DNA of 32,937 nt, from positions 6,705 through 39,641 of the forward strand of contig JAGODO010000003.1 of the NCBI GenBank assembly GCA_017998165.1, in the 5' to 3' direction. The notes under the pieces were generated by a model that was given only the letters and a program-made list of their open reading frames with translations, did no database searches and had not been told where the DNA came from. Origin of the DNA: Flavobacteriales bacterium (GTDB taxonomy: Bacteria > Bacteroidota > Bacteroidia > Flavobacteriales_F > PHOS-HE28). Of this stretch, positions 1 through 8,297 are shown one piece after another. The translations under genes were made by a program, and so were the position numbers. Each line of letters begins with the position of its first letter. Positions within the stretch are counted from its first letter, which is position 1.

Positions 1-493
1 GAACCTTCTCGTACGCCCTACGCGCACTGCCACGGAAATACACCTCGCCGCAATACGTGTAGCCGAGCTTCTCCAGGATCCGCAGCATCGGGGTGTTGTC
101 GAAGTTGGTGTCCACCTTGATGCTCGGAACGCCCCGTTCCCGGCAAAGGTCTTCGGCCATGCGGAAGAACACCGTGCCGATCCCTTGGCCAGCGGCCTTC
201 GGTGAGACGGCCACGCGATGCAACACGAGGTAAGCTCCATTCGTCAGCCACCTGCCTTCAATGCCTTCGTAGGCCGGCTCCGGTTCAAAAATGACGGCCG
301 CATACAGCAACAGTTCCCCGTTCTCTTCCAGCACATAGGCATAGCCTTGCTCCAGGTCATCCTCCAATGTACCAGGTTTCGGGTAACCGTCCTGCCACTG
401 CCGGCTGCCGTCCAGCCGGCGCTGTTCGATGGCGTGCTGGATGATCTCCCAGATCGCGGGCAGCTCTGCTCGTTCAGCCTTCCTCAGTACCAT
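1..493 (-). CDS. GNAT-family N-acetyltransferase (3' end cut by window edge)
   Basis: The reading frame starts at the ATG at 493 (MVLRKAERAELPAIWEII) and stays open for 164 codons to the window edge, so the stop lies outside. The order of elements fits the GNAT fold: an N-terminal beta1-alpha1 segment, a central VLHRVAVSPKAAGQGIGTVF stretch that holds the acetyl-CoA pyrophosphate loop (Q/RxxGxG/A, here AAGQGIG), and a C-terminal NTPMLRILEKLGY segment typical of the last helix and strand. The family moves an acetyl group from acetyl-CoA to an amine; the substrate cannot be told from sequence. A TAGCTTGG box at 510-517 on the minus strand, 16 bases before the ATG, is a plausible -7 promoter element. 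It is divergent from the hydrolase at 553. Confidence 0.85.
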   Translation of the reverse strand, partial: MVLRKAERAELPAIWEIIQHAIEQRRLDGSRQWQDGYPKPGTLEDDLEQGYAYVLEENGELLLYAAVIFEPEPAYEGIEGRWLTNGAYLVLHRVAVSPKAAGQGIGTVFFRMAEDLCRERGVPSIKVDTNFDNTPMLRILEKLGYTYCGEVYFRGSARRAYEKV

Positions 494-552
494 GCTCTTG
501 ATCCGGCCGCCAAGCTATCAGCCCCCACCATGGCCACCGCTACCTTGCCGCC
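494..552. promoter_or_regulatory. Divergent promoter region between acetyltransferase and hydrolase
   Basis: This 59-base spacer separates two divergent genes. It holds a minus-strand TAGCTTGG (510-517) and a plus-strand TACCTTGC (541-548). Both resemble the Bacteroidota -7 consensus TAnnTTTG. The plus-strand box ends only 4 bases before the hydrolase ATG. No Shine-Dalgarno sequence is visible for either gene. The assignment rests on motif resemblance only. Confidence 0.35.
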
Positions 553-1233
553 ATGAACCTCTTGCTCCTGCACGGTGCCTTGGGAAGCGCCCGCCAACTG
601 AAGCCGCTGCAAGAGCGTATGGGCGGCATAACCATCGACCTCGCCGGGCATGGTGGCCGAGAGATCCCCGAAGGCGGACTGACATTCGATCACTTCCTCG
701 CCGACATCGATCGTGCGTTCACCGAGCACAAATGGAAGAGCGCCCACCTCTTCGGCTACAGCATGGGTGGCTATGCGGCGCTGCTCTACGCGGCGAAGCA
801 TCCGGAGCGGGTGGAGAGCGTAGTGACCATAGGCACCAAGTTGCTGTGGACGGATGACGGCTTGCAGAAGGAATTGCGCAAGCTCGATCCGGATATGATG
901 GAGGCCAAGGTGCCGGCGTTCGCGAGCGCATTGGCCGAAGTGCATGGTCCTGATCGTTGGCGGGATGTGGTACACGCCATCGCGAAGAGCATGAGCGAGT
1001 TGGCCGCGTCACCACTATTGGGCCAAGAGGTCTGTGATCGTATACAATGCCATGTGCTGCTTTGCGTCGGAGATGGTGATACCACCGCCGTTCCGCACGA
1101 CACGCGCATTTTCTGCAGTGGGCTGAAGCGAGCGAATGTGGAGGTGTTGCGCAACACGCGCCATCCCTTCGAGGAGGTGGACCTGAACGCGCTGGAAAAA
1201 GTGCTGGAAGGTTTCTGGGGACTCGCTCGCTGA
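553..1233 (+). CDS. Alpha/beta-hydrolase fold protein
   Basis: A 226-residue cytoplasmic protein (no signal peptide) with the alpha/beta-hydrolase layout. LLLLHGALGS at residues 3-12 carries the HG oxyanion-hole motif, GYSMGG with Ser70 is the nucleophile elbow, VGDGDTTAV around residues 172-180 offers the acidic residue (Asp174 or Asp176), and His204 in NTRHPF is the likely catalytic histidine. All three triad members are therefore present. The length suits small esterase/lipase or MenH-like members, but the substrate is not predictable and no menaquinone genes lie nearby. The first ATG of the frame is used; a TACCTTGC box ends 4 bases upstream, which would make the transcript leaderless. 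Confidence 0.9.
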   Translation: MNLLLLHGALGSARQLKPLQERMGGITIDLAGHGGREIPEGGLTFDHFLADIDRAFTEHKWKSAHLFGYSMGGYAALLYAAKHPERVESVVTIGTKLLWTDDGLQKELRKLDPDMMEAKVPAFASALAEVHGPDRWRDVVHAIAKSMSELAASPLLGQEVCDRIQCHVLLCVGDGDTTAVPHDTRIFCSGLKRANVEVLRNTRHPFEEVDLNALEKVLEGFWGLAR

Positions 1234-1256
1234 GGTCTGCCTGGAGGTGAGAGGTG

Positions 1257-2036
1257 TTACCTGCCGATCACCACATAGTACTTCCGTGCCTCCGGTTCCA
1301 CGGCCGTCACCTCTTCCCGCAGGATCCGATACGCCACTTGCTTCTTCGCTTTGCGGCTCCAGCGCTTGGCCGTTATCGTTGCGTGCTTGGTCGCGTTCTC
1401 GTAGATCTCTCCCGTGCTGTATGTGCCGATGCGCACCGTATCGCCGGGTGCAATGGTGTGGTTGCTGTTCTGCATGGCGGGCGAAGGATGCTTCGCCAGT
1501 GCGTCCATCCGGCAAGTGTACTTGCTGGCGTTCACCACGAACACTTCGGTGCTGAACATGCGTTGCTCTTTCACCTCTTCCTGCTTGATGGGCTGTGCCA
1601 CCTGCGGCGCGGGCATTACGCGTACATCCGGTCGGGTGATCGGGCCTTCATTGTCCTGTCCCTGTTCGGTGAAGCCGGTCTGCACGCCGTTCGCATCGAA
1701 GGTGGTGGTGCTGCGATACCACTGGATGCCTCCATCCGGTGCGTCACTCACTTCGGCCTTGCTGATCCCACCGCTCGAGTGGTAGCTGAAGTCCACGCTC
1801 GCATGTCCGCCGATCTTGCGCGTCTGGTGGTTGATCAGCTCCCGACCATCCCTGGCGAACGCCTGGCTCCGGCCCCAGCGATCGTCGATATCCATCCACT
1901 CCTTGGTGCTCAACTGGCCCGTGGTGAAGTAGTGCAGCACCACGCGGCCGCTGTCCGTGTTCACGATCTTCTCACGGCCTTGGGCATGGATGAAGGTGAA
2001 AGGCATGAAGAAACAGAGTGCGGTGGGGAGGCGCAT
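1257..2036 (-). CDS. Secreted hypothetical protein
   Basis: A 259-residue protein I do not recognise. It begins with a short signal peptide (MRLPTALCFFMPFTFIHAQG, likely cleavage after HA or AQ). The N-terminal half, with HYFTTGQLSTKEWMD and long stretches on tests and fields of residues, resembles the antitoxin-like or MORN-like 'toxin-antitoxin system' repeats only loosely and I do not call it. The C-terminal part (FSTEVFVVNASKYTCRMD and IAPGDTVRIGTYSTGEIYEN) looks beta-rich. No catalytic motif is seen. It is divergent from the gene at 2084 with 47 bases between them; a GATGTTTG 16 bases before its ATG is a weak -7 candidate. The function is unknown, probably periplasmic or surface. Confidence 0.75.
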   Translation of the reverse strand: MRLPTALCFFMPFTFIHAQGREKIVNTDSGRVVLHYFTTGQLSTKEWMDIDDRWGRSQAFARDGRELINHQTRKIGGHASVDFSYHSSGGISKAEVSDAPDGGIQWYRSTTTFDANGVQTGFTEQGQDNEGPITRPDVRVMPAPQVAQPIKQEEVKEQRMFSTEVFVVNASKYTCRMDALAKHPSPAMQNSNHTIAPGDTVRIGTYSTGEIYENATKHATITAKRWSRKAKKQVAYRILREEVTAVEPEARKYYVVIGR

Positions 2037-2083
2037 GGCGGCTCGAAGGTGCCAAACATCAGGCCAGCTACTTTAGGGCGGTT

Positions 2084-2620
2084 ATGGGTGCATTGCGTTG
2101 GATCATCCTCTGGGGCCTGCTGGTGCTGGCATTGATGGCTCGCGGCCAGGACCGATTGACACTGTTGGACATCAAGCACGGCGATACGCTCCGGCTCGAC
2201 CCCGCACGCGTGCTGGAGGTGAGGTCCGACAGCCTCTGGCTCCATGGCGGCCTGGCTTCCTGGGACACCGAACAACTCTTCGTCCGTATGAAACGATACC
2301 GCGGCCAGCACCTTGTGGACACACTTGTCGCGGTGCCCAAGGTGGACGTGCGTGAGCTGGTGTCCTGTCAGCTGAAGGATGTGCTCGCGTGCGCCACGTA
2401 CGATGAGCGAGCGGACCGTCGTGAGGTGTACATCAACAAAGGCACGGCCGCAGCGGTTCTCGCTGGCAGCCTTCTCTTCCTCTTCGGCAATAAGGAGACC
2501 GCCGTGCTGGGTGGTATCGTCGCGGTCGGAGGCACCGTTGTTTTCTATGGCGGTGGGCATCTGTTGGCCAACCGGGACAGGAAGCGGTTCCGGATCGGCA
2601 AGCGTTGGAAGTTGCTCTAG
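2084..2620 (+). CDS. Small membrane-anchored hypothetical protein
   Basis: A 178-residue protein of unknown function. The ATG at 2084 is chosen over the in-frame ATG at 2018 because it gives a clean signal peptide or anchor (MGALRWIILWGLLVLALMARG) and because a TACTTTAG box (2069-2076) ends 7 bases upstream. Residues 22-110 are soluble and charged. Residues 122-135 (TAAAVLAGSLLFLF) and 139-160 (glycine-rich) are two hydrophobic segments, followed by a basic tail RDRKRFRIGKRWK that should face the cytoplasm. This design (signal, small soluble domain, C-terminal membrane hairpin) is common among uncharacterised Bacteroidota envelope proteins. It is 36 bases upstream of the biotin carboxylase and may share its transcript. 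Confidence 0.75.
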   Translation: MGALRWIILWGLLVLALMARGQDRLTLLDIKHGDTLRLDPARVLEVRSDSLWLHGGLASWDTEQLFVRMKRYRGQHLVDTLVAVPKVDVRELVSCQLKDVLACATYDERADRREVYINKGTAAAVLAGSLLFLFGNKETAVLGGIVAVGGTVVFYGGGHLLANRDRKRFRIGKRWKLL

Positions 2621-2656
2621 CGCTCGTGTTACGCGCTTTCTCCCCATTTTCACCCC

Positions 2657-4150
2657 GTGACCAAGAAGATCCAAAAGCTCCTCGTTGCCAACCGCGGCGA
2701 GATCGCTCTGCGCGTGATGCGCTCCGCCAAGGAGATGGGCATCAGTACGGTGGCCGTATACAGTGAGGCCGACCGTCATGCGCCGTTCGTCCGGTTCGCC
2801 GATGAAGCCGTATGCATCGGCCCCGCGCCGAGCAAGGAGAGCTACCTCGTGTTCGACAGGATCATCAAGGTTTGCACCGACTTGAAAGTGGATGCGGTCC
2901 ACCCCGGCTACGGCTTCCTCAGCGAGAACGGCGATTTCTGCCGCGCGCTGGAAAAGGCGGGTGTCACCTTCGTCGGGCCCTCCCCCCACGCCATGAAGGT
3001 GATGGGCGACAAGCTCGCGGCCAAGGAGGCGGTGAAGAACCACGGAGTTCCGCTCGTGCCCGGTACCGAAGGCGCTGTGAGCGGGTTGGAGGAAGCGGTG
3101 AACGTGGCGAAGACCATCACGTTCCCGATCCTGATCAAAGCCGCAGCAGGTGGCGGAGGGAAAGGGATGCGCATCGTGGAGAAGGAGAGTGAACTGAAGG
3201 AGGGGCTGGAGCGCGCGATCAGCGAAGCGCAGAACGCCTTCGGCGATGGCAGCGTGTTCATCGAGAAGTACGTTGCCGGGCCACGGCACATCGAAGTGCA
3301 GATCATGGCCGATACGCACGGCAACACGCTCTACCTCTTCGAGCGCGAGTGCAGCGTGCAACGCCGACACCAGAAGGTGGTGGAGGAAGCGCCTTCAGCG
3401 GTGCTCACGCCTGAACTGCGCAAGCGTATGGGCGAAGCTGCCGTGGCCGTGGCCAGAAGTGTTGACTACACCGGGGCCGGCACGGTCGAGTTCCTGCTGG
3501 ATGAGAAGAACAACTTCTACTTCATGGAGATGAACACGCGTCTCCAGGTGGAACATCCCGTTACCGAGATGATCACCGGCCTGGACCTCGTGAAGCTCCA
3601 GATCCGCGTGGCGGAAGGGGAGAAGCTCCCCATGAAGCAGGAGGATCTGCGGATCAACGGGCACGCGATCGAGATCCGGGTGTATGCCGAAGACCCCGCC
3701 AACAACTTCCTGCCGGATATCGGCACGCTCACCACTTATCGTCCGCCACAAGGGCCCGGTGTGCGTGTGGACGACGGCTTCGAGGAGGGCATGACCATCC
3801 CCATCCACTATGATCCGATGATCGCGAAGCTCATCACCCATGGTGCCACACGCGAGGAGGCCATCGGGCGGATGGAGCGTGCCATCGACGATTATGCCAT
3901 TGCCGGTGTGGAGACCACCTTGCCGTTCTGCCGCTTCACCATGGGGCATCCCGCCTTCCGGAGCGGGAAGTATGACACGCATTTCGTCCGGGACCACTTC
4001 AAGCCGGAATACCTGCTGGGCACGGATGCCGGGGAGATCGCGGTGGCCGCGTTGGTTGCCGGGCACCTCGCTGCCGAGACCGGCCGGAAACCCGCGCCAG
4101 TGGCCGCTGGGAGCGGGCATTTGTCCGCTTGGAAACTGAACCGCCGCTGA
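2657..4150 (+). CDS. accC: Biotin carboxylase (acetyl-CoA or acyl-CoA carboxylase subunit)
   Basis: A 497-residue ATP-grasp enzyme that carboxylates biotin on a carrier protein using ATP and bicarbonate. ANRGEIALRV (10-20) opens the biotin carboxylase N domain, the glycine-rich ATP loop is at KAAAGGGGKGM (161-171), HIEVQ is at 211-215, RRHQKVVEEAP at 236-246, and the signature EMNTRLQVEHPVTE at 291-304 carries the metal ligand Glu291 and the active-site Arg295 and Glu299. EIRVYAEDP follows at 339-347. All catalytic residues appear intact. The start is GTG at 2657, directly before TKKIQKLLVANRG. The protein exceeds the usual 445-455 residues by about 45, as an Ala/Gly-rich tail from about residue 455. 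No carrier or carboxyltransferase gene is adjacent, so its partners are encoded elsewhere; acetyl-CoA versus propionyl/acyl-CoA use cannot be settled here. Confidence 0.93.
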   Translation: MTKKIQKLLVANRGEIALRVMRSAKEMGISTVAVYSEADRHAPFVRFADEAVCIGPAPSKESYLVFDRIIKVCTDLKVDAVHPGYGFLSENGDFCRALEKAGVTFVGPSPHAMKVMGDKLAAKEAVKNHGVPLVPGTEGAVSGLEEAVNVAKTITFPILIKAAAGGGGKGMRIVEKESELKEGLERAISEAQNAFGDGSVFIEKYVAGPRHIEVQIMADTHGNTLYLFERECSVQRRHQKVVEEAPSAVLTPELRKRMGEAAVAVARSVDYTGAGTVEFLLDEKNNFYFMEMNTRLQVEHPVTEMITGLDLVKLQIRVAEGEKLPMKQEDLRINGHAIEIRVYAEDPANNFLPDIGTLTTYRPPQGPGVRVDDGFEEGMTIPIHYDPMIAKLITHGATREEAIGRMERAIDDYAIAGVETTLPFCRFTMGHPAFRSGKYDTHFVRDHFKPEYLLGTDAGEIAVAALVAGHLAAETGRKPAPVAAGSGHLSAWKLNRR

Positions 4151-4191
4151 GCCGTTGAACAGGGGCAATGCGCGTCCGGTACGTGCGTTGC

Positions 4192-4199
4192 TAACTTCG
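4192..4199 (+). promoter_or_regulatory. Candidate -7 box for the DUF4294 gene
   Basis: TAACTTCG lies 20 bases before the ATG at 4220 in the short spacer after the biotin carboxylase. It matches five to six positions of TAnnTTTG. No upstream -33 element is obvious, so this is a motif-level call. Confidence 0.3.
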
Positions 4200-4219
4200 G
4201 TCTCGGAACAACGGCGGAC

Positions 4220-4915
4220 ATGCCCTTCCTCAAGCATACGTTGCTCATCCTGTTGGTCGCGGTCGCGCTACCCGCCCTGGCCCAGGAAGAGCAGTTGACG
4301 CCGGTGGTGATCACCGGGGAGGATACCGTGCCCATGTACGAGCTGCCTGATGTGGTGGTGGAGGCCATGATGAGCCCCAAGACACGCAAGCAGTCCGCCC
4401 GCATCGACAAACTGACGCGGAACGTGCAGAAGGTGTTCCCCTATGCGCTGACCACGGCCAAGTTGCTGGACCAGTATGACCATGACCTCGCGTCCATCCA
4501 GAAGGAGAGCGACCGCAAACTCTACCTGAAGCTCGCCGAGGCAGAACTGAAGGCCGAGTTCAGCGAGGAACTCAAGAACATGACCCAGAGCCAGGGCCGG
4601 CTGCTCATCAAGCTGATCGACCGCGAGACCGGGCACACGAGCTATGACCTGGTAAAGCGGTTGCGTGGCTCCTTCGAGGCCTGGGTTTGGCAGGGCGTGG
4701 CGAAGCTCTTCGGTAACGACCTGAAGTCGGATTATGATCCGTATGGTGATGATGTGCTGGTGGAGAGCATCGTGCGCCGCATCGAGAACCGGGAGCTGAC
4801 ATGCACGCCCCGGCCGCCCAGGACGGAAAAGGCCATCGCCCGGCTGGAGAAGCGCAAAGAGCGGCTCTACAAGCGGTACGGGCTGGAGCATTCGCCTACG
4901 AGTCAGCTTCCCTGA
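4220..4915 (+). CDS. DUF4294 domain secreted protein
   Basis: A 231-residue protein with an N-terminal signal peptide (MPFLKHTLLILLVAVALPALAQ). The core from about residue 60 to 190 matches what I know of DUF4294, a Bacteroidota family of unknown function: VQKVFPYALTTAKLLDQYDHD, then a charged helical stretch, then GRLLIKLIDRETGHTSYDLV and GVAKLFGNDLKSDYDP. The tail is basic and helical (RTEKAIARLEKRKERLYKRYG), possibly a short coiled coil. The family is expected in the periplasm. The last 13 bases overlap the convergent DUF2809 gene. No biochemical role is known to me. Confidence 0.88.
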   Translation: MPFLKHTLLILLVAVALPALAQEEQLTPVVITGEDTVPMYELPDVVVEAMMSPKTRKQSARIDKLTRNVQKVFPYALTTAKLLDQYDHDLASIQKESDRKLYLKLAEAELKAEFSEELKNMTQSQGRLLIKLIDRETGHTSYDLVKRLRGSFEAWVWQGVAKLFGNDLKSDYDPYGDDVLVESIVRRIENRELTCTPRPPRTEKAIARLEKRKERLYKRYGLEHSPTSQLP

Positions 4916-5283
4916 GATCTTCGTCGGGCCAGATGCTCTACCGCGAGCGCGGCCGCCGCGCCCGCCGCATAGCAGAGCAGGTCGCCCCATTGGAAGGTGT
5001 CGCCGAGCACCAAACGGACCCACAGCCGGTCCTCCCATCCCAAGCGATGTATGAGTTTGGCCGCTTGCGTGAGTTCCACGACGCATGCGAACAGCAGCAC
5101 CGCGAGTGCCAGGGGCACCGGACGTACGGGCGCCACGGCCGAAACGGCGAAGAACAGCAGCATCACCACGAGCACATCCCCGAGGTAGGGCCGCACGAAC
5201 CCGTCACGCACGAAGAACGCGATGAACGATTCGATGATGAACAGCAACAAGGCCAACGCCGCCCAACGGGGGTGGAAACGCAT
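4903..5283 (-). CDS. DUF2809 family (VanZ-like) membrane protein
   Basis: A 126-residue integral membrane protein with four hydrophobic segments (about residues 7-23, 34-52, 57-71 and 98-118). RDGFVRPYLGDVLVVMLLFF and LGDTFQWGDLLCYAAGAAAA are the two family-typical blocks, with conserved Arg/Asp pairs at the membrane surface. DUF2809 proteins share topology with VanZ-like proteins; their function is unknown. The ATG at 5283 is preceded by TACTTTTT (5310-5317), a possible -7 box. It follows the acetyltransferase by 47 bases and overlaps the end of the opposite-strand DUF4294 gene by 13 bases. Confidence 0.82.
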   Translation of the reverse strand: MRFHPRWAALALLLFIIESFIAFFVRDGFVRPYLGDVLVVMLLFFAVSAVAPVRPVPLALAVLLFACVVELTQAAKLIHRLGWEDRLWVRLVLGDTFQWGDLLCYAAGAAAALAVEHLARRRSQGS

Positions 5284-5330
5284 CGCGACGATGAACGCGG
5301 CCGATCCGGAAAAAGTACCGCCGGGGGCGT

Positions 5331-5821
5331 TCAGATCACGCGGGACATCACGTAGTCGTCCATCACATAGCCGTGCCCGATGTCGATGACCTCCTCGCGC
5401 GCGATGCGGAAACCGTGGCGTTCGTAAAAGTCGATGGCCTTATTGCGCTTGTTCACGTTCAGTTCCACGAGCTTGTCATGCTGCCGCCCGGCATACTGGA
5501 GCACATGCGCCAGGAGTTCGTGCCCCGCGCCCGTCCCCTGTGCTGACGGCCGCACATAGAGCTTGTTCAGGTGCGTCACCGTGCTCCGCGCGTGATGCGG
5601 TGTGCAACTGGCGAACCCCACCGGTATACCGTCCAGTTCGAGCACGAAGAATTGCTGGTTCTTTTTCGTCATCGCCTCGTTGAGCGCCTCCACGCTGTAG
5701 AGCAGTTGCAGCATGTATTCGAGCTGCTCGACGGAAAGGATGGCGGGGTAGTAGGCGTGCGGCCACGTTTCCTGCGCGATCGACCGGATCGCGGGGATGT
5801 CCTCGGTGCCGGCGGGACGGA

Positions 5822-5825
<4 letters not shown>
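5331..5825 (-). CDS. GNAT-family N-acetyltransferase
   Basis: A 164-residue acetyltransferase. The N-terminal IRPAGTEDIPAIRSIAQETW is the beta1-alpha1 region, LNKLYVRPSAQGTGAGHELL carries the acetyl-CoA loop (QGTGAG), and NKRNKAIDFYERHGFRIARE is the C-terminal alpha4-beta6 region. GYVMDDYVMSR at the very end is typical of members that acetylate small molecules or spermidine-like amines, but this is only a resemblance. The ATG at 5825 overlaps the stop codon of the dehydrogenase upstream (ATGA, 5822-5825), so translation is probably coupled. Longer in-frame ATG starts lie inside the dehydrogenase and give an unlikely N-terminus. Confidence 0.9.
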
Positions 5826-6712
<887 letters not shown>

Positions 6713-6731
6713 GGGTGGCGAATGTACCGGC

Positions 6732-6871
6732 GGACAAGCTTCAAGACCCAAGGCTCAAGCTTCAAGGCAAAAACTCAAGACCAAGTCCAAGACCTGGGCT
6801 TCAAGCTTCGAGGTGCAATGGATGTGTCTGGCCCATTTTGGAACTTGAGCCTTGGAACTTGAGCCTTGAAG
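6732..6871. repeat. Inverted arrays of degenerate 7-base repeats (island A)
   Basis: The spacer between the sugar transferase stop (6877) and the dehydrogenase start is built of heptads. The left array has the form nnnCAAG: GGACAAG, CTTCAAG, ACCCAAG, GCTCAAG, CTTCAAG (6732-6766), and continues less regularly to 6812. The right array is the reverse: CTTGAGC, CTTGGAA, CTTGAGC, CTTGAAG (6844-6871). The two arrays are complementary; CCAAGGCTCAAG (6748-6759) pairs perfectly with 6844-6855. The RNA could fold into a long hairpin just after the transferase stop codon, which may act as a terminator or processing site, although no long U-tract follows. Confidence 0.8.
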
Positions 6872-6876
6872 CTTCT

Positions 6877-8292
6877 CTACTTCCCGTCCCCCTTCAACAC
6901 GATGAGCGCGGTGTACGCCAGGATCTTCAGGTCCACGGCCAGGCTCATGTTCTCGATGTAGAGGATGTCGTACTTCAGCCGCCGGAGCATCTGCTCCACG
7001 TTCTCGGCGTAGCCGAATTTCACCTGGCCCCAGCTGGTGATGCCGGGGCGCACCTTGTGCAGGTGCCTGTAGTGTGGGGCCACCTTCGTGATCTCATCGA
7101 TGAAGTGCTGACGCTCTGGCCGCGGACCCACCAGGCTCATGTCGCCCTTGAGCACATTCCAGAACTGGGGCAGTTCATCCATCCGGATGCGACGCAACCA
7201 ACGGCCGATGGGCGTGATCCGGGGATCGGAGGAGTGGCTCAGCTGAGGGCCGCGGCTCTCCGCATTGTGTACCATGCTCCTGAACTTCACGATGTGGAAA
7301 GGACGCCCGTTCAGGCCGATGCGCTCCTGGCGGAAGAACACCGGTCCCTTCGAACTCAACTTCACGAACAGGGCGATGAGGGCCATCGGAACGAAAAGCA
7401 CCATCAGCGCGGTGAGGCTGAACGTGATGTCGAACGCCCGCTTCAGTGCGAACTGCCACGCCGGCATGATCTGCGGGTTCACTTCGATCAGCGGCGCACC
7501 GAAGATGCTCGTCATCTTCACGCTGCCGCTGAGGATGTCGTACATGTCAGGAATGATCTTGATGCGCACCTGCGTGCCCTCCAATTCGTTGATGATCCGG
7601 CTGATGTGCTCGTGCTCCCCGCTCTCTACGGCGATGATCGCTTCCTCCACCTGGTGTTCGGCGATGAGCGGTCGCAGTTCGTCCCACTTGCCCAGTCGCT
7701 TCAGCCCTACGCCCGTGAGCTGTTGGTCACCGCCGTTCACGCTCACGAAGCCGATGAACCGGTTGCCCGGGCTTTTGGGCATGCCTTCGATCTCCTGGTG
7801 GATCGCCACAGCGCGCTCGTTGCCGCCCACCAGCAGGGTGTTGAACCCGATCTCCCGGCCATGCACACGCCGGACCGTACGGCTGGTGAGAATGAAGCGC
7901 AGCATGAAATTCAGCAGGAAGTGCAGCCCGAACAGCACGCCGAACGAGCGGTAGTAGTAGCGGAAATTCGCCACCGTGTCGTCCAGCAGCAGCACGAAGA
8001 AGATCACCAGCGTACCGATGAAGGAGATGAGCAGCGTTTGCCCGAGCTCCTTGATCCGGAAGCGGCGCAGGATGTCCGTGTAGCCTCCGATCACCACATA
8101 CAGGCCGCACCAGAAGACAGGGATGAGCACCAGGCCGGACCAGTAGTTCGTGTCGAACGCAACGGGCACGCTGTAGTGGAACTTGGCCGGCTCCATGTAC
8201 AGCTTGCGGAAGAGGTAGAAGAGCGTCCAAGCCACGGCCGCGGAGACCAGGTCGGCCACCACGTACTTGGCTACTTGGGCACGCTTGTTCAT
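6877..8292 (-). CDS. Polyprenyl-phosphate sugar-1-phosphate transferase (WcaJ/PglC superfamily)
   Basis: A 471-residue membrane enzyme that should load a sugar-1-phosphate from a nucleotide sugar onto undecaprenyl phosphate, the first step of exopolysaccharide or O-antigen repeat assembly. Four hydrophobic segments precede residue 135. NTLLVGGNERAVAIHQEIE (151-169) starts the CoA-binding-like Rossmann domain. KRAFDITFSLTALMVL (284-299) begins the bacterial sugar transferase domain, followed by GPVFFRQERIGLNGRPF (316-332), KFRSM (336-340), the catalytic Asp372-Glu373 pair in MDELPQFWNVLKGDMSLVGP, and RPGITSWGQV (415-424). The ATG at 8292 is used, 5 bases after the stop of the lipoprotein gene; the frame extends further upstream only through that gene. 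The sugar is not predictable. Confidence 0.94.
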   Translation of the reverse strand: MNKRAQVAKYVVADLVSAAVAWTLFYLFRKLYMEPAKFHYSVPVAFDTNYWSGLVLIPVFWCGLYVVIGGYTDILRRFRIKELGQTLLISFIGTLVIFFVLLLDDTVANFRYYYRSFGVLFGLHFLLNFMLRFILTSRTVRRVHGREIGFNTLLVGGNERAVAIHQEIEGMPKSPGNRFIGFVSVNGGDQQLTGVGLKRLGKWDELRPLIAEHQVEEAIIAVESGEHEHISRIINELEGTQVRIKIIPDMYDILSGSVKMTSIFGAPLIEVNPQIMPAWQFALKRAFDITFSLTALMVLFVPMALIALFVKLSSKGPVFFRQERIGLNGRPFHIVKFRSMVHNAESRGPQLSHSSDPRITPIGRWLRRIRMDELPQFWNVLKGDMSLVGPRPERQHFIDEITKVAPHYRHLHKVRPGITSWGQVKFGYAENVEQMLRRLKYDILYIENMSLAVDLKILAYTALIVLKGDGK

Positions 8293-8297
8293 ACCGC

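Noticed and set aside
1961-3370. Minus-strand open frame of 469 codons across the biotin carboxylase
   Set aside because: It is antisense to a gene with all catalytic motifs, is rich in His, Arg, Leu and Val without domain structure, and arises from GC-rich third positions.
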